From NCBI GenBank assembly GCA_037693485.1, contig CM075353.1, forward strand, positions 63,830,001 to 63,894,000: a DNA stretch of 64,000 nt. Direction: 5' to 3'. Below the pieces are notes generated by a model that saw nothing but the letters and a program-made list of their open reading frames with translations, did no database searches and had not been told where the DNA came from. The DNA is from Kitagawia praeruptora. Taxonomy: Eukaryota; Streptophyta; Magnoliopsida; Apiales; Apiaceae. Positions 1 through 11,611 of the stretch are shown here, piece by piece; position 1 is the stretch's first letter; each line of letters opens with the position of its first letter. The translations under genes and the position numbers were made by a program.

Positions 1-771
1 GTGGTTTATGTTGTTTGATTACATGTTGTTAGATATTTGTTTTAGTTATCGAAAATATGATATTGATATGCGATTGATTAGATAAGAACTTTGTTTTGAT
101 TGCCCAGTTTTAGTTGCGTATCGAATCATAGAATCCGGTCACTGGATAGTGTGGCATATAGAATCATAGAACTAGTTTATGCACGTTCCGGAACACATAG
201 ATACCTTGTTGAGTAAGACTTAACGAGGGACATAAACTGGCCCCCATCGAACATAGAACCGTGTCACTGGTTTAGTGTGACCGTAATTTAGAACTGTGGG
301 AATTAAAATAAGAATTTGATGTTAAGATTTGTTTGTTCGATTCAGAATTTAGATTATGTGAGTTATTGATAATCTGGTGTACATCGATTTGATATTTGTT
401 ATAGAATGTATTGTGTGAATTTTTGTCGTAATTGTTATCGAGTATGTTGTGTGAAACTGTGTGATAGATGTTATGTGTTACATGTGAAAATCGTGTTTTT
501 GAAAAATATAAAAATATTATTTTGAGCCGTCAGACGTTAGTTGCTTGTTGGGCTTCGTAGCTCATTACTTACAATTTTCAGGTTCGGTGTACGATCGGGT
601 TCGATAGCATTGGAGTTCGAGGACCTTAGAATTGAGCTAGATTGACTTTTCGATAGATGTTAGCTGCGCTTTTGTAATAAGTACCTTTGTAATTGACTTT
701 TGGTTTAATAAATTGTAATTTGTTTTAGTTTTCGATTTAGAATTAATAGTCTGAAAAGTCGGGTTGTTACA
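1..771 (+). mobile_element. Ty3/gypsy LTR, 3' part (cut by window edge)
   Basis: The stretch ends in GTCGGGTTGTTACA, the usual 3' end of plant gypsy LTRs whose 5' end starts TGTAACAACCCGAC. An AATAAA-type signal (TTTAATAAATTGTAA) lies about 65 bases before the end, as expected for the U5/polyadenylation part. No coding sequence is present. The start lies outside the window, so solo LTR versus full element cannot be decided. The sequence after 771 does not look like a primer-binding site, which favours the 3' LTR or a solo LTR. Confidence 0.6.
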
Positions 772-3180
772 TTTGGTGTATAAATTATCAATCAAAAAAT
801 AAAAAATATTACAGAGTCAATGAAAATATTGTTAGTGAATATTTCCATACTAAATTGGTCAATTTAGCACAAATTTTATTATAAATCACTATTTATTTAT
901 TGATAATTAATTTATTACTAAAAGGACATATGTCATACACAAAAATAATTAAACTTGCAAAAATTATCAATAAAAGGGCATACAACATTAAAAAAAATAA
1001 TTAAAATTGAACAAAACACATAGTAAATTATATCACTAATTTCCTTTATTCAATCATTGAACAGATCTTCAATTATGATACATCTCTAACTTTTGTCACT
1101 AAATTGTACAGTCTTTTCGGCGAGATAATCTAACAATTTATTATACACGTAAGGAATATGTATATCTAATTTGTCATAACGTATTCAAACAACCGATCAT
1201 AACTGTGATTCTATACTATCCAAATCAATGAACTAATATAACAAAATCTAATATATGGGTAGGCAAAATCCACGAACAAGATATTAGGCTCTCAATAAAG
1301 AGAGATATTTAGTGAAAGCCAATGTAAAATCAAGGAAAAGAAAATAAGGCTTATCATTTACAAGGAATTAGTACAAAATCTAATATTTTGGTAGATAAAA
1401 TCCACCAACGGACAATGGGGTACTAGACTCTCAATGATATTTTTATTGAAAAATAAAGAAAAATCAATATAAAATTTTTAAAAAAAACTTAAAAAATTGA
1501 TATCAGCTCCTAAAATTTAGTTTAGCATCTTCTGGGAAAGGTGGAGAGAGCAGTAGCTACGGTTTTTGTTATAAAAATTTATAATGATGATAAATAAAAA
1601 GGTTGATACACTTAAAATTATATATTATTTTTAATAAAAGGGTGTCTTTTTTAATTTTGTATTATTGAATTAAAGTAATAGTATCAATTTCCATATTTTA
1701 ACGTAAGAACATATATTGAATTTGTTTGGTTGGTTGACTATATTTTTTTTACATCAACAAAGCATTAAAAATGGCTAAGAAAACTAAATAACTTGGTAGA
1801 AAGATTTTACACAAAGAGAGATATTTGTTAACGAGAAATAAGAAAAAATAAAAAGGAGGGTTTCATTTTGTTTGGGAGACTTTACACCATGCATGCTACT
1901 CTTAGTTTTGTTTTGTAACATCTCAATGTTGTTTAAGACATATAATTATATATTTACTTAACTTGGATACATTGTAATATTTCATATAATTGTTATATTT
2001 TTTCTATTCGCGTATTTCATTTCATTTCGTGTACACGAAAAAATTTGTTTAATTTAGTGTCATTTTGTGTTCTAATTTCGGGACACGATTTGATATCATG
2101 CATTTTCGTTCAAGACCCTAAAGTGCATGACATGAATGTACAAAACGATTTGTCAGGTCTACATAAACTATTTCTTCTTATATATGTAGGAAAAATATAC
2201 TCACTGTTAAAGAAAAATGAATTTCATGTTATTTAACCCAAAATCTGAATTACAAGGAAACATATATAACATGTGATTATGTGTTTATATATTACACACT
2301 TGATTTCAATTTTATGGACAGTAGCTTATTTTCACAAGTTAGTCAAATTAAAAAAAGATAGGTTATACTCATTTTCATATGTCTTATTTTAAGAATAAAA
2401 GAAAACTAAAATTTATTATTCCATGTTTTACTATAAAAGAGTAAAACAACCAAAATACAAACTGAAAATACTCATTTTAAGTTGTCTTTACAAATAAACT
2501 AAGGGCAATAACCATAAAATTTAACAATTATATGTTACTCCAAGAGCGCGATATATTGAATTTGTTTGGTTAGTCGATAATTTGTTTTTATAGTAAATCA
2601 ATTCATTAATAAAAGGACATATAATTTGTAAAAATGATATTGAACAATCACACAACAAATAAGATTAGATGAAAGTTTCTATTGTTATAACTACGTTCGT
2701 TTCATATATCTTGCACAGTAGATATCCTTTCTCAGATCGCTGAAACATGCAACCTTTTTTTGATAGACAGTCTAGTGATTTATTGGAGTCGTGATGATTA
2801 AGTTTCTACACATTTTTAATATGTAATCGAAAAATTAACCACGACCATACAAATATTTTTAATAAATTAATAAAATAAATATTTTAAGGATTCGATATTT
2901 AATAAATATACCGAATTCTCAGAGTATGGGTGAAAAATTTGTTAACATGATACGTAGAAATATTCTCTAACAAAGAGAGAAATAAAATGAAAGCTAAATT
3001 TTAAAAAAATCAATAAAGAGGGATTTTGAACTTTTGAATGTGGGTTGTATTTGTTTTGATGATTGGTTCATAATATTAATATTAATTCAATTGGTATGAA
3101 TTCACGGATAAGTAATTTTATACTTACGTTAATTAACATTCCAATAAAATTATATATTTTCTAAATAAAAACTAAAATAA
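772..3180. other. AT-rich intergenic stretch, no gene recognised
   Basis: No credible gene is visible; the longest open frame (63 codons near 2045) has no recognisable motif. Diverged direct repeats are present: the phrase ATATTGAATTTGTTTGGTT occurs near 1711 and 2553, and a 'TAAAAGGACATAT' motif occurs near 918 and 2610, with a related one near 972. The stretch may be the body of a degenerate Helitron ending at 3243, but no 5' terminus could be fixed. Confidence 0.4.
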
Positions 3181-3243
3181 TATATTTATATTAATTTATT
3201 AATACAATTTATCGATCGGTGCGTAGCACGGGTAGAACGCTAG
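3181..3243 (+). mobile_element. Helitron-like 3' terminus
   Basis: The end reads GTGC-GTA-GCAC (small hairpin) followed by GGGTAGAACG and CTAG, then T. Helitron 3' ends carry a GC-rich hairpin about 10 nt before CTRR and insert between A and T, and this matches. The stem is only 4 bp and no 5' TC terminus was located, so only the terminus is called. Confidence 0.35.
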
Positions 3244-3810
3244 TATTGATTATAAATGATGTTAATACTAATATGAATGATTTTGCATCTAGAAATGTTT
3301 TCAAAAAATGGTTGTTAACTAATTATTGCTTAATTCGATATAACAGTCTACACGAATAATTAAAGTGTTATACTCTTAAAGTATTATTTTAGTATAAGTT
3401 GAAATGTTTCGATTATATAAAAATATTATTTATTTATTATTTTTCCACTTACACTATATTTATAAAATAAAACAAAAAGTACTTAATATTTCATTCTAAA
3501 AATAAAAAATGTAACTACACATAACCTAAAAGGGAAGTTATGATATATGAGAATAATTTTTTTTCCTAATCCAAAAATTAACGCCTAATCAATTGAATTA
3601 ATTTTTACTAGAATGTCGAAAATATAATTAATGTAAATGAAAATTAATTATTATGAAGAAAATTTGTAGTCTATATTTTCTTCAAAACTAACTAATTCAA
3701 ATTTAAATGAATAAATTTGGCAAAAAATATTTCAATGAATACAAAAATTAATTATAACAAACACAATAATAATTGGACATAATTTTTCTGAATAATATTC
3801 GAATATATAT

Positions 3811-4058
3811 TATTCCCTCCGTCCCATTCATTTCTATATGTTTTTTTTAAATGTCTGACACGCATTTTAAGGTGCATAACTAGTATAGTTCCATAACTTA
3901 TTTTTAAAATTTTCTTTTTTTGTATAAAAGTAGGATTGTTCTATTTTTATACAAAAAAAGAAAATTGTGAAAATAAGTTATGTAATTATAGTAGAATCTT
4001 AAAATACGTTTACGTCCCCGTCCCTCAATGTATAAAAATCATTGGGACGGAGGTAGTA
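3811..4058. mobile_element. Stowaway-type MITE (Tc1/mariner), copy 1
   Basis: Terminal inverted repeats TTCCCTCCGTCCCA and, at the other end, TGGGACGGAGGTAG are flanked by TA, the Stowaway target duplication. The interior folds on itself: TTTTTAAAATTTTCTTTTTT on one side matches its complement on the other, so the 248-bp unit is one long hairpin. It encodes nothing and would depend on a mariner transposase elsewhere. Confidence 0.85.
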
Positions 4059-4203
4059 CTTATAAATTTACATTCGATCTATCCCACTTTCTTCCCATTT
4101 TTTTTTTGAATATTTTTCCAAATATTATTTACTAGTGATGGATATAATAAAATAAATCCAAGGATATAACGACAGTAGAATCTCTGGATTTATACAAATT
4201 GTG

Positions 4204-4430
4204 GGCTCGCTTGCATTTCTAGTATATAACTGAACTAAAATTTCATTTGTGGTATACTTGAATGGATGTTTACACTTATGGTATAGCTGAGTAGAAAAGG
4301 AAGGAAACGCCACTTCAAGTGGCGGAAGCTGTTGGATCAAACTGTAACAATAAACGTCACTTCAAGTGGCGGAAGTTATTACTATCTTTTTTCCCAAGTT
4401 GGCTTAGTTTTACAACTAATTTGTGTTTTT
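4204..4430 (+). repeat. Left TIR of the Mutator-like element
   Basis: It matches the reverse complement of about 6990-7224 with few differences. It contains the near-palindrome CGCCACTTCAAGTGGCG (4308-4324) and a second copy with one change (4355-4371). The right TIR has the equivalent CGCCACTAGAAGTGGCG at 7104-7120. Such paired subterminal motifs are candidate transposase-binding sites; that role is inferred. Confidence 0.75.
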
Positions 4431-4449
4431 ATGTTTTGTTTTTTTATGT

Positions 4450-5359
4450 GTCTTTTTCAGTGTTGTAGAAATCGCCGATATAGCCGATAAATCGGCCGAC
4501 AAATCGGAAAACGGTAGATGGCTGATCTAACAACACAAAATCGGCAAGAAAAACGGTTTCTGGAATATCGGGTCAAATTCGGTTGAAATCGGGTCAATAT
4601 CTGAACCCTTCTCTCTGTTCATGGGAAATTTCGGTGGCCGCCTTCGGCCCTTAGCTCTCATCAAAGCCGACCTCTTTGTTTACTCATCTGCTCTTTCTTT
4701 CTATAGGAGATAGATGAAATTAGAAGAGGGATTTACCATAAATAATATATAGGAGGGTTTTCTAGGATCCACGACCATTCTTTGGGTAAAATCGGGGGGT
4801 TTGTAGTTATGTGTGTGAAGTTTGAGTTATGTGTGTGAAGTTTGAGGTGAGTTTGAAGTGAAAAGAATTGGGTTTTGACTTTTGAGGGATGGAGTTGTGA
4901 GGACCGAGTTTACATTTCTTGGGTTTTCTTGTTTTCTTGTTTACTGTGTGTAGTGACTGAGGCAAAATTGTGCTAGCCTGTTTGTTTCTTTAGTACTCCA
5001 GTTAACTAATTTTATACTCCATGACGTACAAGTTAGAGACAAAGTAGTCCATCATACTCCAAAAAAAACAAATGTAAAATGATAGTAATTCATCCCAATC
5101 TACATTTAACACATACGTACTGATTTAATTATAATTTTATTCAAACAAAATTTATTTGATTTAATATTTTAAATATATATTTAATTTTGTATATAATAAT
5201 AATGGTCTAATTTAATAAATATTATAAAATATATTATTAAAAGACATCCGATTTATTTCCGATTTATCATTCGGATAAATCGCCGATTTCCGATAAATCA
5301 CAAATCGATAGCTCAACCGATTTAGTCCGATAAGCGATTTCTGTAACATTGGTCTTTTT
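4450..5359. mobile_element. Non-autonomous hAT element nested in the Mutator-like element
   Basis: The body is 4458-5351 (894 bp). The left end CAGTGTTGTAGAAATCG and the reverse complement of the right end, CAATGTTACAGAAATCG, agree at 14 of 17 positions. The 8-bp target duplication GTCTTTTT (4450-4457 and 5352-5359) is perfect, as expected for hAT. Both subterminal zones are full of short ATCGGCGAT / GATAAATCGG-type motifs, typical hAT transposase-binding clusters. The interior (about 4600-5000) is GC-richer, contains a tandem pair of a 20-mer near 4810-4847, and has no transposase frame. Confidence 0.85.
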
Positions 5360-5400
5360 AGAGGTAAAGTAGCTGAAGTTATTAGCTTTTTGTTTCACAG

Positions 5401-5850
5401 TTGGCTTAATTTTAGAACTAAAATTTCTGTTTTTTATGTGTCTTTTTTAGAGACAAATAATGTATTTTTACATAATTATTTTTAAAATTTTAATTTTGTA
5501 TTATATTTATATGTCTAATTTAGCATAAATCAAAAATCTCGAAAAAATAATGTGTAATTCTATGTTATTTTTAGGTCGGAAAATGACTATAAATAATATG
5601 TAATTCTATGCAAATTTTTGTTTTAAGGTTGGCTTAATTTTACAATTAAAATTTGTGTTTTTTTATGTGTCTTTTTTAGAGACAAATAATGTATTTTTAC
5701 ATAATAATTTTTAATTTTTTTTCATTTTGTATTAAATTTATATGTCTAATTTAGCATAAACAAAAATCCTTGAAAAAATAAAAGTAATTCTATATTATTT
5801 TTAGGTCAGAAAATGACTAAAAATAATATGTAATTATATATTATTTTTAT
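5401..5850. repeat. Tandem duplication, about 228-bp unit
   Basis: TTGGCTTAATTTTA begins at 5401 and again at 5629. Both units carry the same order of landmarks: ATGTGTCTTTTTTAGAGACA, TATATGTCTAATTTAGCATA, and TTATTTTTAGGTC. A third, partial copy starts near 4394, left of the hAT insertion. The unit belongs to the arm of the Mutator-like element and was duplicated there. Confidence 0.7.
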
Positions 5851-6519
5851 GAAAACTTGTTTGTGAAGGCATGTTGAGAGGGCTAAAAAACATATTTCTA
5901 CATATATTCTAAAAAGGTTGTATTATAATTGAATTTTAAAAAGAAAATTATATTCTAAAAAGGATATAATTAAAAAAAAGTTGTATTAGAATTGAATTTT
6001 ATTTTTTATTTATTAGTATTAAAAAAATTCATATTTACTATGTGGCCTCTATCTTGAGATCTAGAAATCAGATTTTAAAAAATCGACGATCAAGATTATA
6101 TCATATTAAAAAGTAAATTATAATCCAAATATGATATAATTAAAAAAATTGTATTAGAATTGAATTTTAAAAAAAATTATAATCTGAAAAGGATATAAAA
6201 CATATAGAAAATTTTGGTTAAGATAGACCATATTAATGTAAGTAATGAAAAGAAAATTTTAAAGAAAATTGATCACTTATATTGGTTTAACGTTGCAATG
6301 ATTTTTACAAAATTTGAAATCCTTAACTTAACATTGATAAAAAAATATAATTATTTAAAGATTTATCTTTGTAGAATATTATTTATAAAATTTGAAATCG
6401 TGTTGTAAACTATTTAAAAATTTACTCTCAAAATAATTTTGATGACCGCCACACATAAAAGTAGCAATTTTTCAAAATAAAACACATAAAAATTATTTTA
6501 TTAAATAAAAATAAAATAA

Positions 6520-6552
6520 AAAAAACCGTGCATCTCACGAGTTATAAGTTAG
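6520..6552 (+). mobile_element. Helitron-like 3' end inside the Mutator-like element
   Basis: The sequence CCGTGCATCTCACGAGTTATAAGTTAG followed by T resembles the ends at 10,640 and 11,494 in hairpin, spacer and final ..TAG|T. No 5' end was found in the surrounding AT-rich DNA, so this may be a remnant. Confidence 0.35.
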
Positions 6553-6989
6553 TTTATAAAAATTAAATACTAATCTATAATTTGTTAATGTATCACTAAG
6601 ATGCCTACACAAACAAATTGTTATGAGTACTTTATGTGTACTAGTAAATTTCGAGCCTTAAAAAACCTAATTACGCTTAATATTTTTTCGTGGTTTTTGG
6701 CTTATATTAAAGTAGGACGTTAAACTTTTAATACAAAATAAAACAATGAAAATAATTTGTAAAAATACATTTTTTATATTCCTCAACATGCCTTCACAAA
6801 CTAATTTAATTTGTTAAGAATTTGATGTGATTTATCATATTTGGACCAAAATTTAACATAGTTACACAAATTATTTTTTGAGAATTTTTTATTTATGCAA
6901 AAGTAGAACAAGAATACTTTAATAGGGAACAAAAAAAATGAATTAAATTCATTTGGAAAAACATTTTGTAAGTCTATTAAAATGACTAC

Positions 6990-7224
6990 TAGGTACGAAT
7001 TTAGTTGTAAAATTAAGTCAACCGTGAAACAAGAAAAAAAAAAAGGTAATGGTTTCCAGCACTTAAAGTGGCTTTTCATGTTGCAGCTTGATTCAGCAGC
7101 TTCCGCCACTAGAAGTGGCGTTTCCGTCTTTTTCTGCTCTGCTATACCATAAGTGAAAACATCCATTCAAGTATACCACAAATGAAATTTGTATTCAGTT
7201 ATATACTAGAAATGCAACCGAGCC
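6990..7224 (-). repeat. Right TIR of the Mutator-like element
   Basis: This is the inverted partner of 4204-4430, ending in CGAGCC directly before the second CAAATTGTG duplication. A minus-strand open frame (6801-7166) runs through it, but it matches no known protein and is a by-product of the TIR. Confidence 0.75.
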
Positions 7225-7350
7225 CAAATTGTGAAATTGAGTTGCAGGCAGAAAGATGTACGTGCACGTAATATGTATGCAATTAAGAATACATTATTGT
7301 TGACATTAGATTCCAGCAATTTCCTTGGTATATGTCACAGTATATACATA

Positions 7351-7549
7351 CTCATACTCTCTGTTCTAAAAATCGGCGATTAATCACGATTAATCACCGA
7401 TTAATTCATGTTCCATGGGTTTCCGAACTGATTAATAATCCGATTATTCGATTAATCATTCCGATTAATCCTCAAATACCCGATTAATCCCTGGACAGTT
7501 GCTCTAACGATTAAGTCTGATTCCCGCTTTTTACAACACTGCTCATACT
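7351..7549. mobile_element. hAT MITE with 8-bp target duplication
   Basis: The body is 7359-7541 (183 bp). The 8-mer CTCATACT is present on both sides (7351-7358, 7542-7549). The ends CTCTGTTCTAAAAATCG and, inverted, CAGTGTTGTAAAAAGCG are related to each other and to the ends of the hAT element at 4458. The interior repeats short GATTAATC motifs. It is non-coding and is probably a deletion derivative of the same hAT group. Confidence 0.8.
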
Positions 7550-7554
7550 ACAAT

Positions 7555-7660
7555 AAGTGAATAAGGTACGGGTGTGCTAGTATTCCCTCCGGATTAATCG
7601 AGATGCGCGCAAACTGGCCCGGACACCGAATTATAAAAAAAAAGAAAAAAAAGTGAATAA
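7555..7660 (+). mobile_element. 5'-truncated SINE fragment with target duplication
   Basis: The body is 7565-7650. The phrase GATGCGCGCAAACTGGCCCG followed by GACACC resembles the conserved 3' part of tRNA-derived plant SINEs of the Au type (recalled, not searched). It is followed by an A-rich tail (ATAAAAAAAAAGAAAAAA). The 10-mer AAGTGAATAA flanks it on both sides (7555-7564, 7651-7660). The tRNA-like head with the pol III boxes is missing, so the copy is a dead, truncated insertion. Confidence 0.6.
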
Positions 7661-8120
7661 CGTATATTGAGAGATGCTCCTCAATTATTTTAAGCCAATC
7701 AAATTACAAAGAGTCCGGTTTCTCTATCTCCTTCTCCATGTTCCTGTTTTTTTTGTATTAAAAAAGTGTTCCTGGTGAGCCCCATTTTAATAAAAATAAT
7801 ATTTTTTAATAAAAATAATATTTTTATATTTATTTTTCATAAAATGTACCTCGCAAGAATATTTTTTTAATACAAAAAGAAGTGGGAATACATGATATAC
7901 CGGAGAAGGGAACATAAGATATGGGCTCAATTACAACATGCCCACGGCTGACTAGCCTAATGCTCATCCGTGGCTGCTTTTACAGCCTTGGATGCTCCCA
8001 TCTCTCTTGCCAAGATTATTATTATATATACTACAACTTACATACAACACAAGCTCAAGTGGCATATAATTTTATGTGTACATTTATTTGTCGGTTATAG
8101 TTTGTATCTTTCTTATTACG

Positions 8121-8369
8121 TACTTCTCATCCATTTCTTAACATAAATTTTTCACTTGTGTGTCACGCATTTTAAAATTCTTATAAATTACAGTTTCATA
8201 ACTTATTTTTAAAATTTTCTTTTTTTTATAAAAATAGAATTTGTTCTATTTTTATATAAAAAAAGAAAATTTCAAAAATAAATTATGAAACTATCCTTAA
8301 AATTCATCTTAAAATGCGTGCCGAATCCCCGTCCCCCAATATTAACTATTGGGTGGGACGGAGGGAGTA
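8121..8369. mobile_element. Stowaway-type MITE, copy 2
   Basis: The right end GGGTGGGACGGAGGGAG-TA is a canonical Stowaway terminus. The left end TA-CTTCTCATCCATTTCT is eroded but in register. The interior shares with the MITE at 3811 the phrases CACGCATTTTAA and CATAACTTATTTTTAAAATT and their inverted partners, so both belong to one family. Length is 249 bp, against 248 bp for copy 1. Confidence 0.75.
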
Positions 8370-9273
8370 TTAAATATGTTTCCTTTTTTTTAAGTGCATC
8401 GAAATTTAAATTCAAAATTTGACGTCAATAAAATCCTAGAACAACAACTTTCACATTCCATGTTTTCTTCATGCATCAAATATTTTCTTATTTTCTTTTT
8501 TAAACTTTAAAGTTTTCTTAGTTAAGTTACATGACAGACAGATACTTGAAGCACATTTTTTGCATATTAGTTGCAAAGTAGTTCCAAGGCAATAATATAG
8601 TCATTTCCGTTCCGTAAGATACAGTATTTAATACTCCCATTAGCACACATAAATAACATTAATTTTACTTAAATTCATTCATTCTTCATTCCTAAATACA
8701 TGTAAATTTTAATTTTTAAGTGTTCAAATTGACCAAAATTTAATTTAAATATATCAAGTAATTAAGAAAAATAAAACATTTATTTCACTCAAAAGTACAC
8801 CTAATCAATTTTAAAATGTAATTTTCAATTAAAATAACAAATAAACAATTTTTAATATTTAATTATTAATTTAACCATTTGAAAAGTCAAATGGAAATTA
8901 TCACAAAACTAATACTACTACCCGCATGACGTAAATCATTATTGGCATTTAACGCAAATTTAAAATTAAGAAAAATTATTATATTAAATACATATCTCAA
9001 GAAACATTTAAAATAATGAATTATTTTCATGTATATGTCCTTAATTATTTTATTAAATGATGAGGTTAATTGTAAAATCGAACATTAAAATTAGAAAAAG
9101 TTAAAAACAAATATAAAAAAAACTATAAAATGTATTAGAATAAAAAAGAAACAAATTATTTAGAAATACAATTTTTTTTCCAAATATTACCATTCAAATG
9201 GGACAGAGGAAGTTATGTACTACGCATGCACATTAGGAACAAGGTTAATGTAATAATTTTTTATTTTAATATA
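8370..9273. other. AT-rich intergenic stretch, nothing recognised
   Basis: No open frame, terminal repeat or RNA gene could be supported here. Base composition is strongly A+T, similar to 772-3180. Confidence 0.5.
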
Positions 9274-10640
9274 TCGATACTATTATATAAAAGTTGAAAT
9301 ATTAAAAGTTTTGATACCTGTTTTTTGGTACCTATTTTTTGGTACTTCGTGAATTTACTTATTTACCCTTCATTATAAAAAAAATAAATACACCTAAAAT
9401 AAATAATAACATAATATAATTAATGGTAATTAGTCGATTGCCTTTTTCACATTTACTTTTAGAGTTTTAGTTGAAGATATTACCTTTTATAAACACCTAA
9501 AAACATATACCCGAAAATATCACACTATAATTTTCAAGAAAAATATAACACCTAAAATAAATAATAACATAATATAATTAATAGTAAGTAGTTGATTAAC
9601 ATAATAAAATTAATGGTAATTATTCGATTGCCTTTTTCACATTAATATAATAAAATTAATGATAACTAGTGGATTGCCTTTTTCACATTTACTTTTAGTT
9701 GAAGATATTACCTTTTATAAATACCTAAAACCATCAATCATTCATTAATATTTCATTTCGAATTAAAACACGCTACCATTTTAATTTAAAACAAATCTTA
9801 CAATCACTAATATATACCCGAAAATATCACACCATAATTTTCAAGAAAAATATAACACCTAAAATAAATAATAACATAATATAATTAATAGTAATTAGTT
9901 GATTAACATAATAAAATTAATGGTAACTAGTCGATTGCCTTTTTCACATTAACATCATAAAATTAATGATAATTAGTTGGTTGCCTTTTTCACATTTACT
10001 TTTAGTTGAAAATATTACCTTTTATAAATACCTAAAAACATCAACCAGTCCTTAATATTTCCTTTCGAATTAAAACACGTTACCATTTTAATTTAAAACA
10101 AATCTTTCCATCATCAATTTATACCCGAAAATATAACACCTAAATAAATAATAACATAATATAATTAATGGTAATTAGTCGACTGTCTTTTTCACATTAA
10201 CATAATAAAATTAAAGGTAATTAGTTGATTGTCTTTTTCACATTTAATTTTAGTTGAAGATATTACCATTTATAAATACCTAAAAATAGATCATTAATAT
10301 TTTCTTTCGAATTAAAACACGTTACCTTTTTAATTTAAAACAAATCTTACAATCATTAATATATACCCAAAAATATCACACCATAATTTTCAAGAAAAAT
10401 ATAGCCCGAAAATATCACACCATATTTTTCAATTATTATTAAAATATATTAAAAATCATATACGTTGTTTATAATAAGGAAATATTAGTATAATCCGTAA
10501 ATATGAGTATATTAAATTATATCAAATTAAAATTAAAAAAATTATTAAAAATAATGATTATATAAAAGCATAATTTTAATATTAAATAAAATTTATAACA
10601 TAATACAAGAAACTCGTGCATTTCACGGGTTATAAGGTAG
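9274..10640 (+). mobile_element. Non-autonomous Helitron-like element A
   Basis: The 5' end is A|TCGATACTATTATATAAAAG. The 3' end has the hairpin CTCGTG-CATTT-CACGGG followed by TTATAAGGTAG|T. TC at the start, a hairpin just before a CTRR-like end and an A/T insertion site are Helitron hallmarks, although the final four bases are GTAG rather than CTAG. There is no RepHel coding region. The interior is a repeat array (9391-10400). It shares both end type and internal unit with element C (10,770-11,494). Confidence 0.6.
9391..10400 (+). repeat. Array of four variable repeat units inside Helitron A
   Basis: CACCTAAA(A)TAAATAATAAC begins at 9391, 9549, 9855 and 10,137, giving units of about 158, 306, 282 and 262 bp. 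Each unit has the same order: GATTG(C/T)CTTTTTCACATT, GAAGATATTACC, TTTATAAA(C/T)ACCTAAAA, TACCCGAAAATAT. Size differences come from extra copies of a short ATAATAAAATTAATGG module. A further copy starts at 11,070 in element C. Confidence 0.75.
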
Positions 10641-10769
10641 TTACTATATTAAAGTTGAAACACTGAAAATTTTATCGGTTTGGTTTAGGTACAGTTATCT
10701 TAATTAATAAATAAAAAATAATACAACTAATGTTAAGAAGCTGATTGTCTTTTCTAATTAAAATACGCA
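10641..10769 (+). mobile_element. 5' fragment of a third Helitron-like copy
   Basis: TACTATATTAAAGTTGAAACACTGAAAATTTT resembles the starts of elements A and C in its first 20 or so bases. The fragment stops where element C begins (A|TCTATACT). It looks like a head-to-tail or nested arrangement in which only the 5' piece survives. Confidence 0.4.
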
Positions 10770-11494
10770 TCTATACTACTATATTAAAGCCGAAAGATTG
10801 AAAGTTTGTCGGTTTGGTTATCCTAATTATTAAAATAAATAATAGAATCATATAATTAATGGTAATTAGCCAATTTCTTTTTTCACATTTGCTTTTAGTT
10901 GAAAATATTACCTTTTATAAACACCTAAAAACATCAATCATATCATATCTTTCGATCATTAATATTTCATTTTGAATTAAAACACGTTACCCTTTTAATT
11001 TAAAACAAATCTTACAATCATTAATATATACCCAAAAATATTACACCATAATTTTTAAGAAAAAAATAGCACCTAAAATAAATAATAACATAATATAATT
11101 AATGGTAATTTGTCGATTGCCTTTTTCACATTTATTTTTAGTTGAAGATATTAACTTTTATAAACACCTAAAAAGATCAATTGTATCATATCTTTCAATC
11201 ATTAATATTTCCTTTCTAATTAAAACACGTTACCTTTTTAATTTACAACAAATCTTACAATACATACCCGAAAATATCACACCATATTTTTCAATTATTA
11301 ATAAAATATATAAAAAATCGTATACATTGTTTATAATAAGGAAACATTAGTATAATCCGTAAACATGAGTATAAAATATATCAAATTAAAATTAAAAAAA
11401 TTATTAAAAATAATGATTACATAAAAACATAATTTTAATATTAAATAAAGTTTATAATTTAATACAAGAAACCCATGCATTGCACGGGTTATAG
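10770..11494 (+). mobile_element. Non-autonomous Helitron-like element C
   Basis: It starts A|TCTATACTACTATATTAAAG and ends with the hairpin CCCATGC-ATT-GCACGGG (one mismatch in seven pairs) and TTATAG|T. It is 725 bp and has no RepHel coding region. The internal block from 11,070 repeats the unit of element A. An open frame at 11,102-11,350 is that repeat read through and has no protein-like features. Confidence 0.6.
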
Positions 11495-11516
11495 TATTAC
11501 ATAATATTGATATAAT

Positions 11517-11603
11517 TTATAATTAATTTAAATATATATGATAGGTATATTTTGATTATTTTTATTCATGTTCCAACATATAATTAATTTAAATATATAT
11601 GAT

Positions 11604-11611
<8 letters not shown>
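11517..11611. repeat. Direct repeat pair beside the TA tract
   Basis: TATAATTAATTTAAATATAT plus ATGATAGGTATAT occurs at 11,517-11,549 and again at 11,579-11,611. The second copy runs straight into the (TA)n tract, consistent with a local slippage or repair duplication. Confidence 0.6.

Larger units (their letters stand above)
4195..7233. mobile_element. Non-autonomous Mutator-like element with 9-bp target duplication
   Basis: The element body is 4204-7224. The left end GGCTCG and right end CGAGCC are flanked by the identical 9-mer CAAATTGTG (4195-4203 and 7225-7233). Nine-base duplications and TIRs longer than 200 bp define Mutator-like elements. The left arm (4204 to about 4430) and the right arm (about 6990-7224) match closely. 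Weaker arm similarity continues inward: GTTTGTGAAGGCATGTTGAG near 5859 is inverted near 6784. No transposase ORF is visible. A hAT element (4458-5351), a 228-bp tandem duplication and a Helitron-like end lie inside it. Confidence 0.8.

Noticed and set aside
7728..7905. Inverted runs TTTTTTTTGTATTAAAAAA and TTTTTTTAATACAAAAAG
   Set aside because: It could be a small foldback element, but no target duplication or stable ends were found and the arms are low-complexity.
9391..10400. Repeat array considered as a CRISPR-like or satellite array
   Set aside because: Units are long, unequal and diverged, lie inside a Helitron-like element, and the sequence is plant nuclear DNA.
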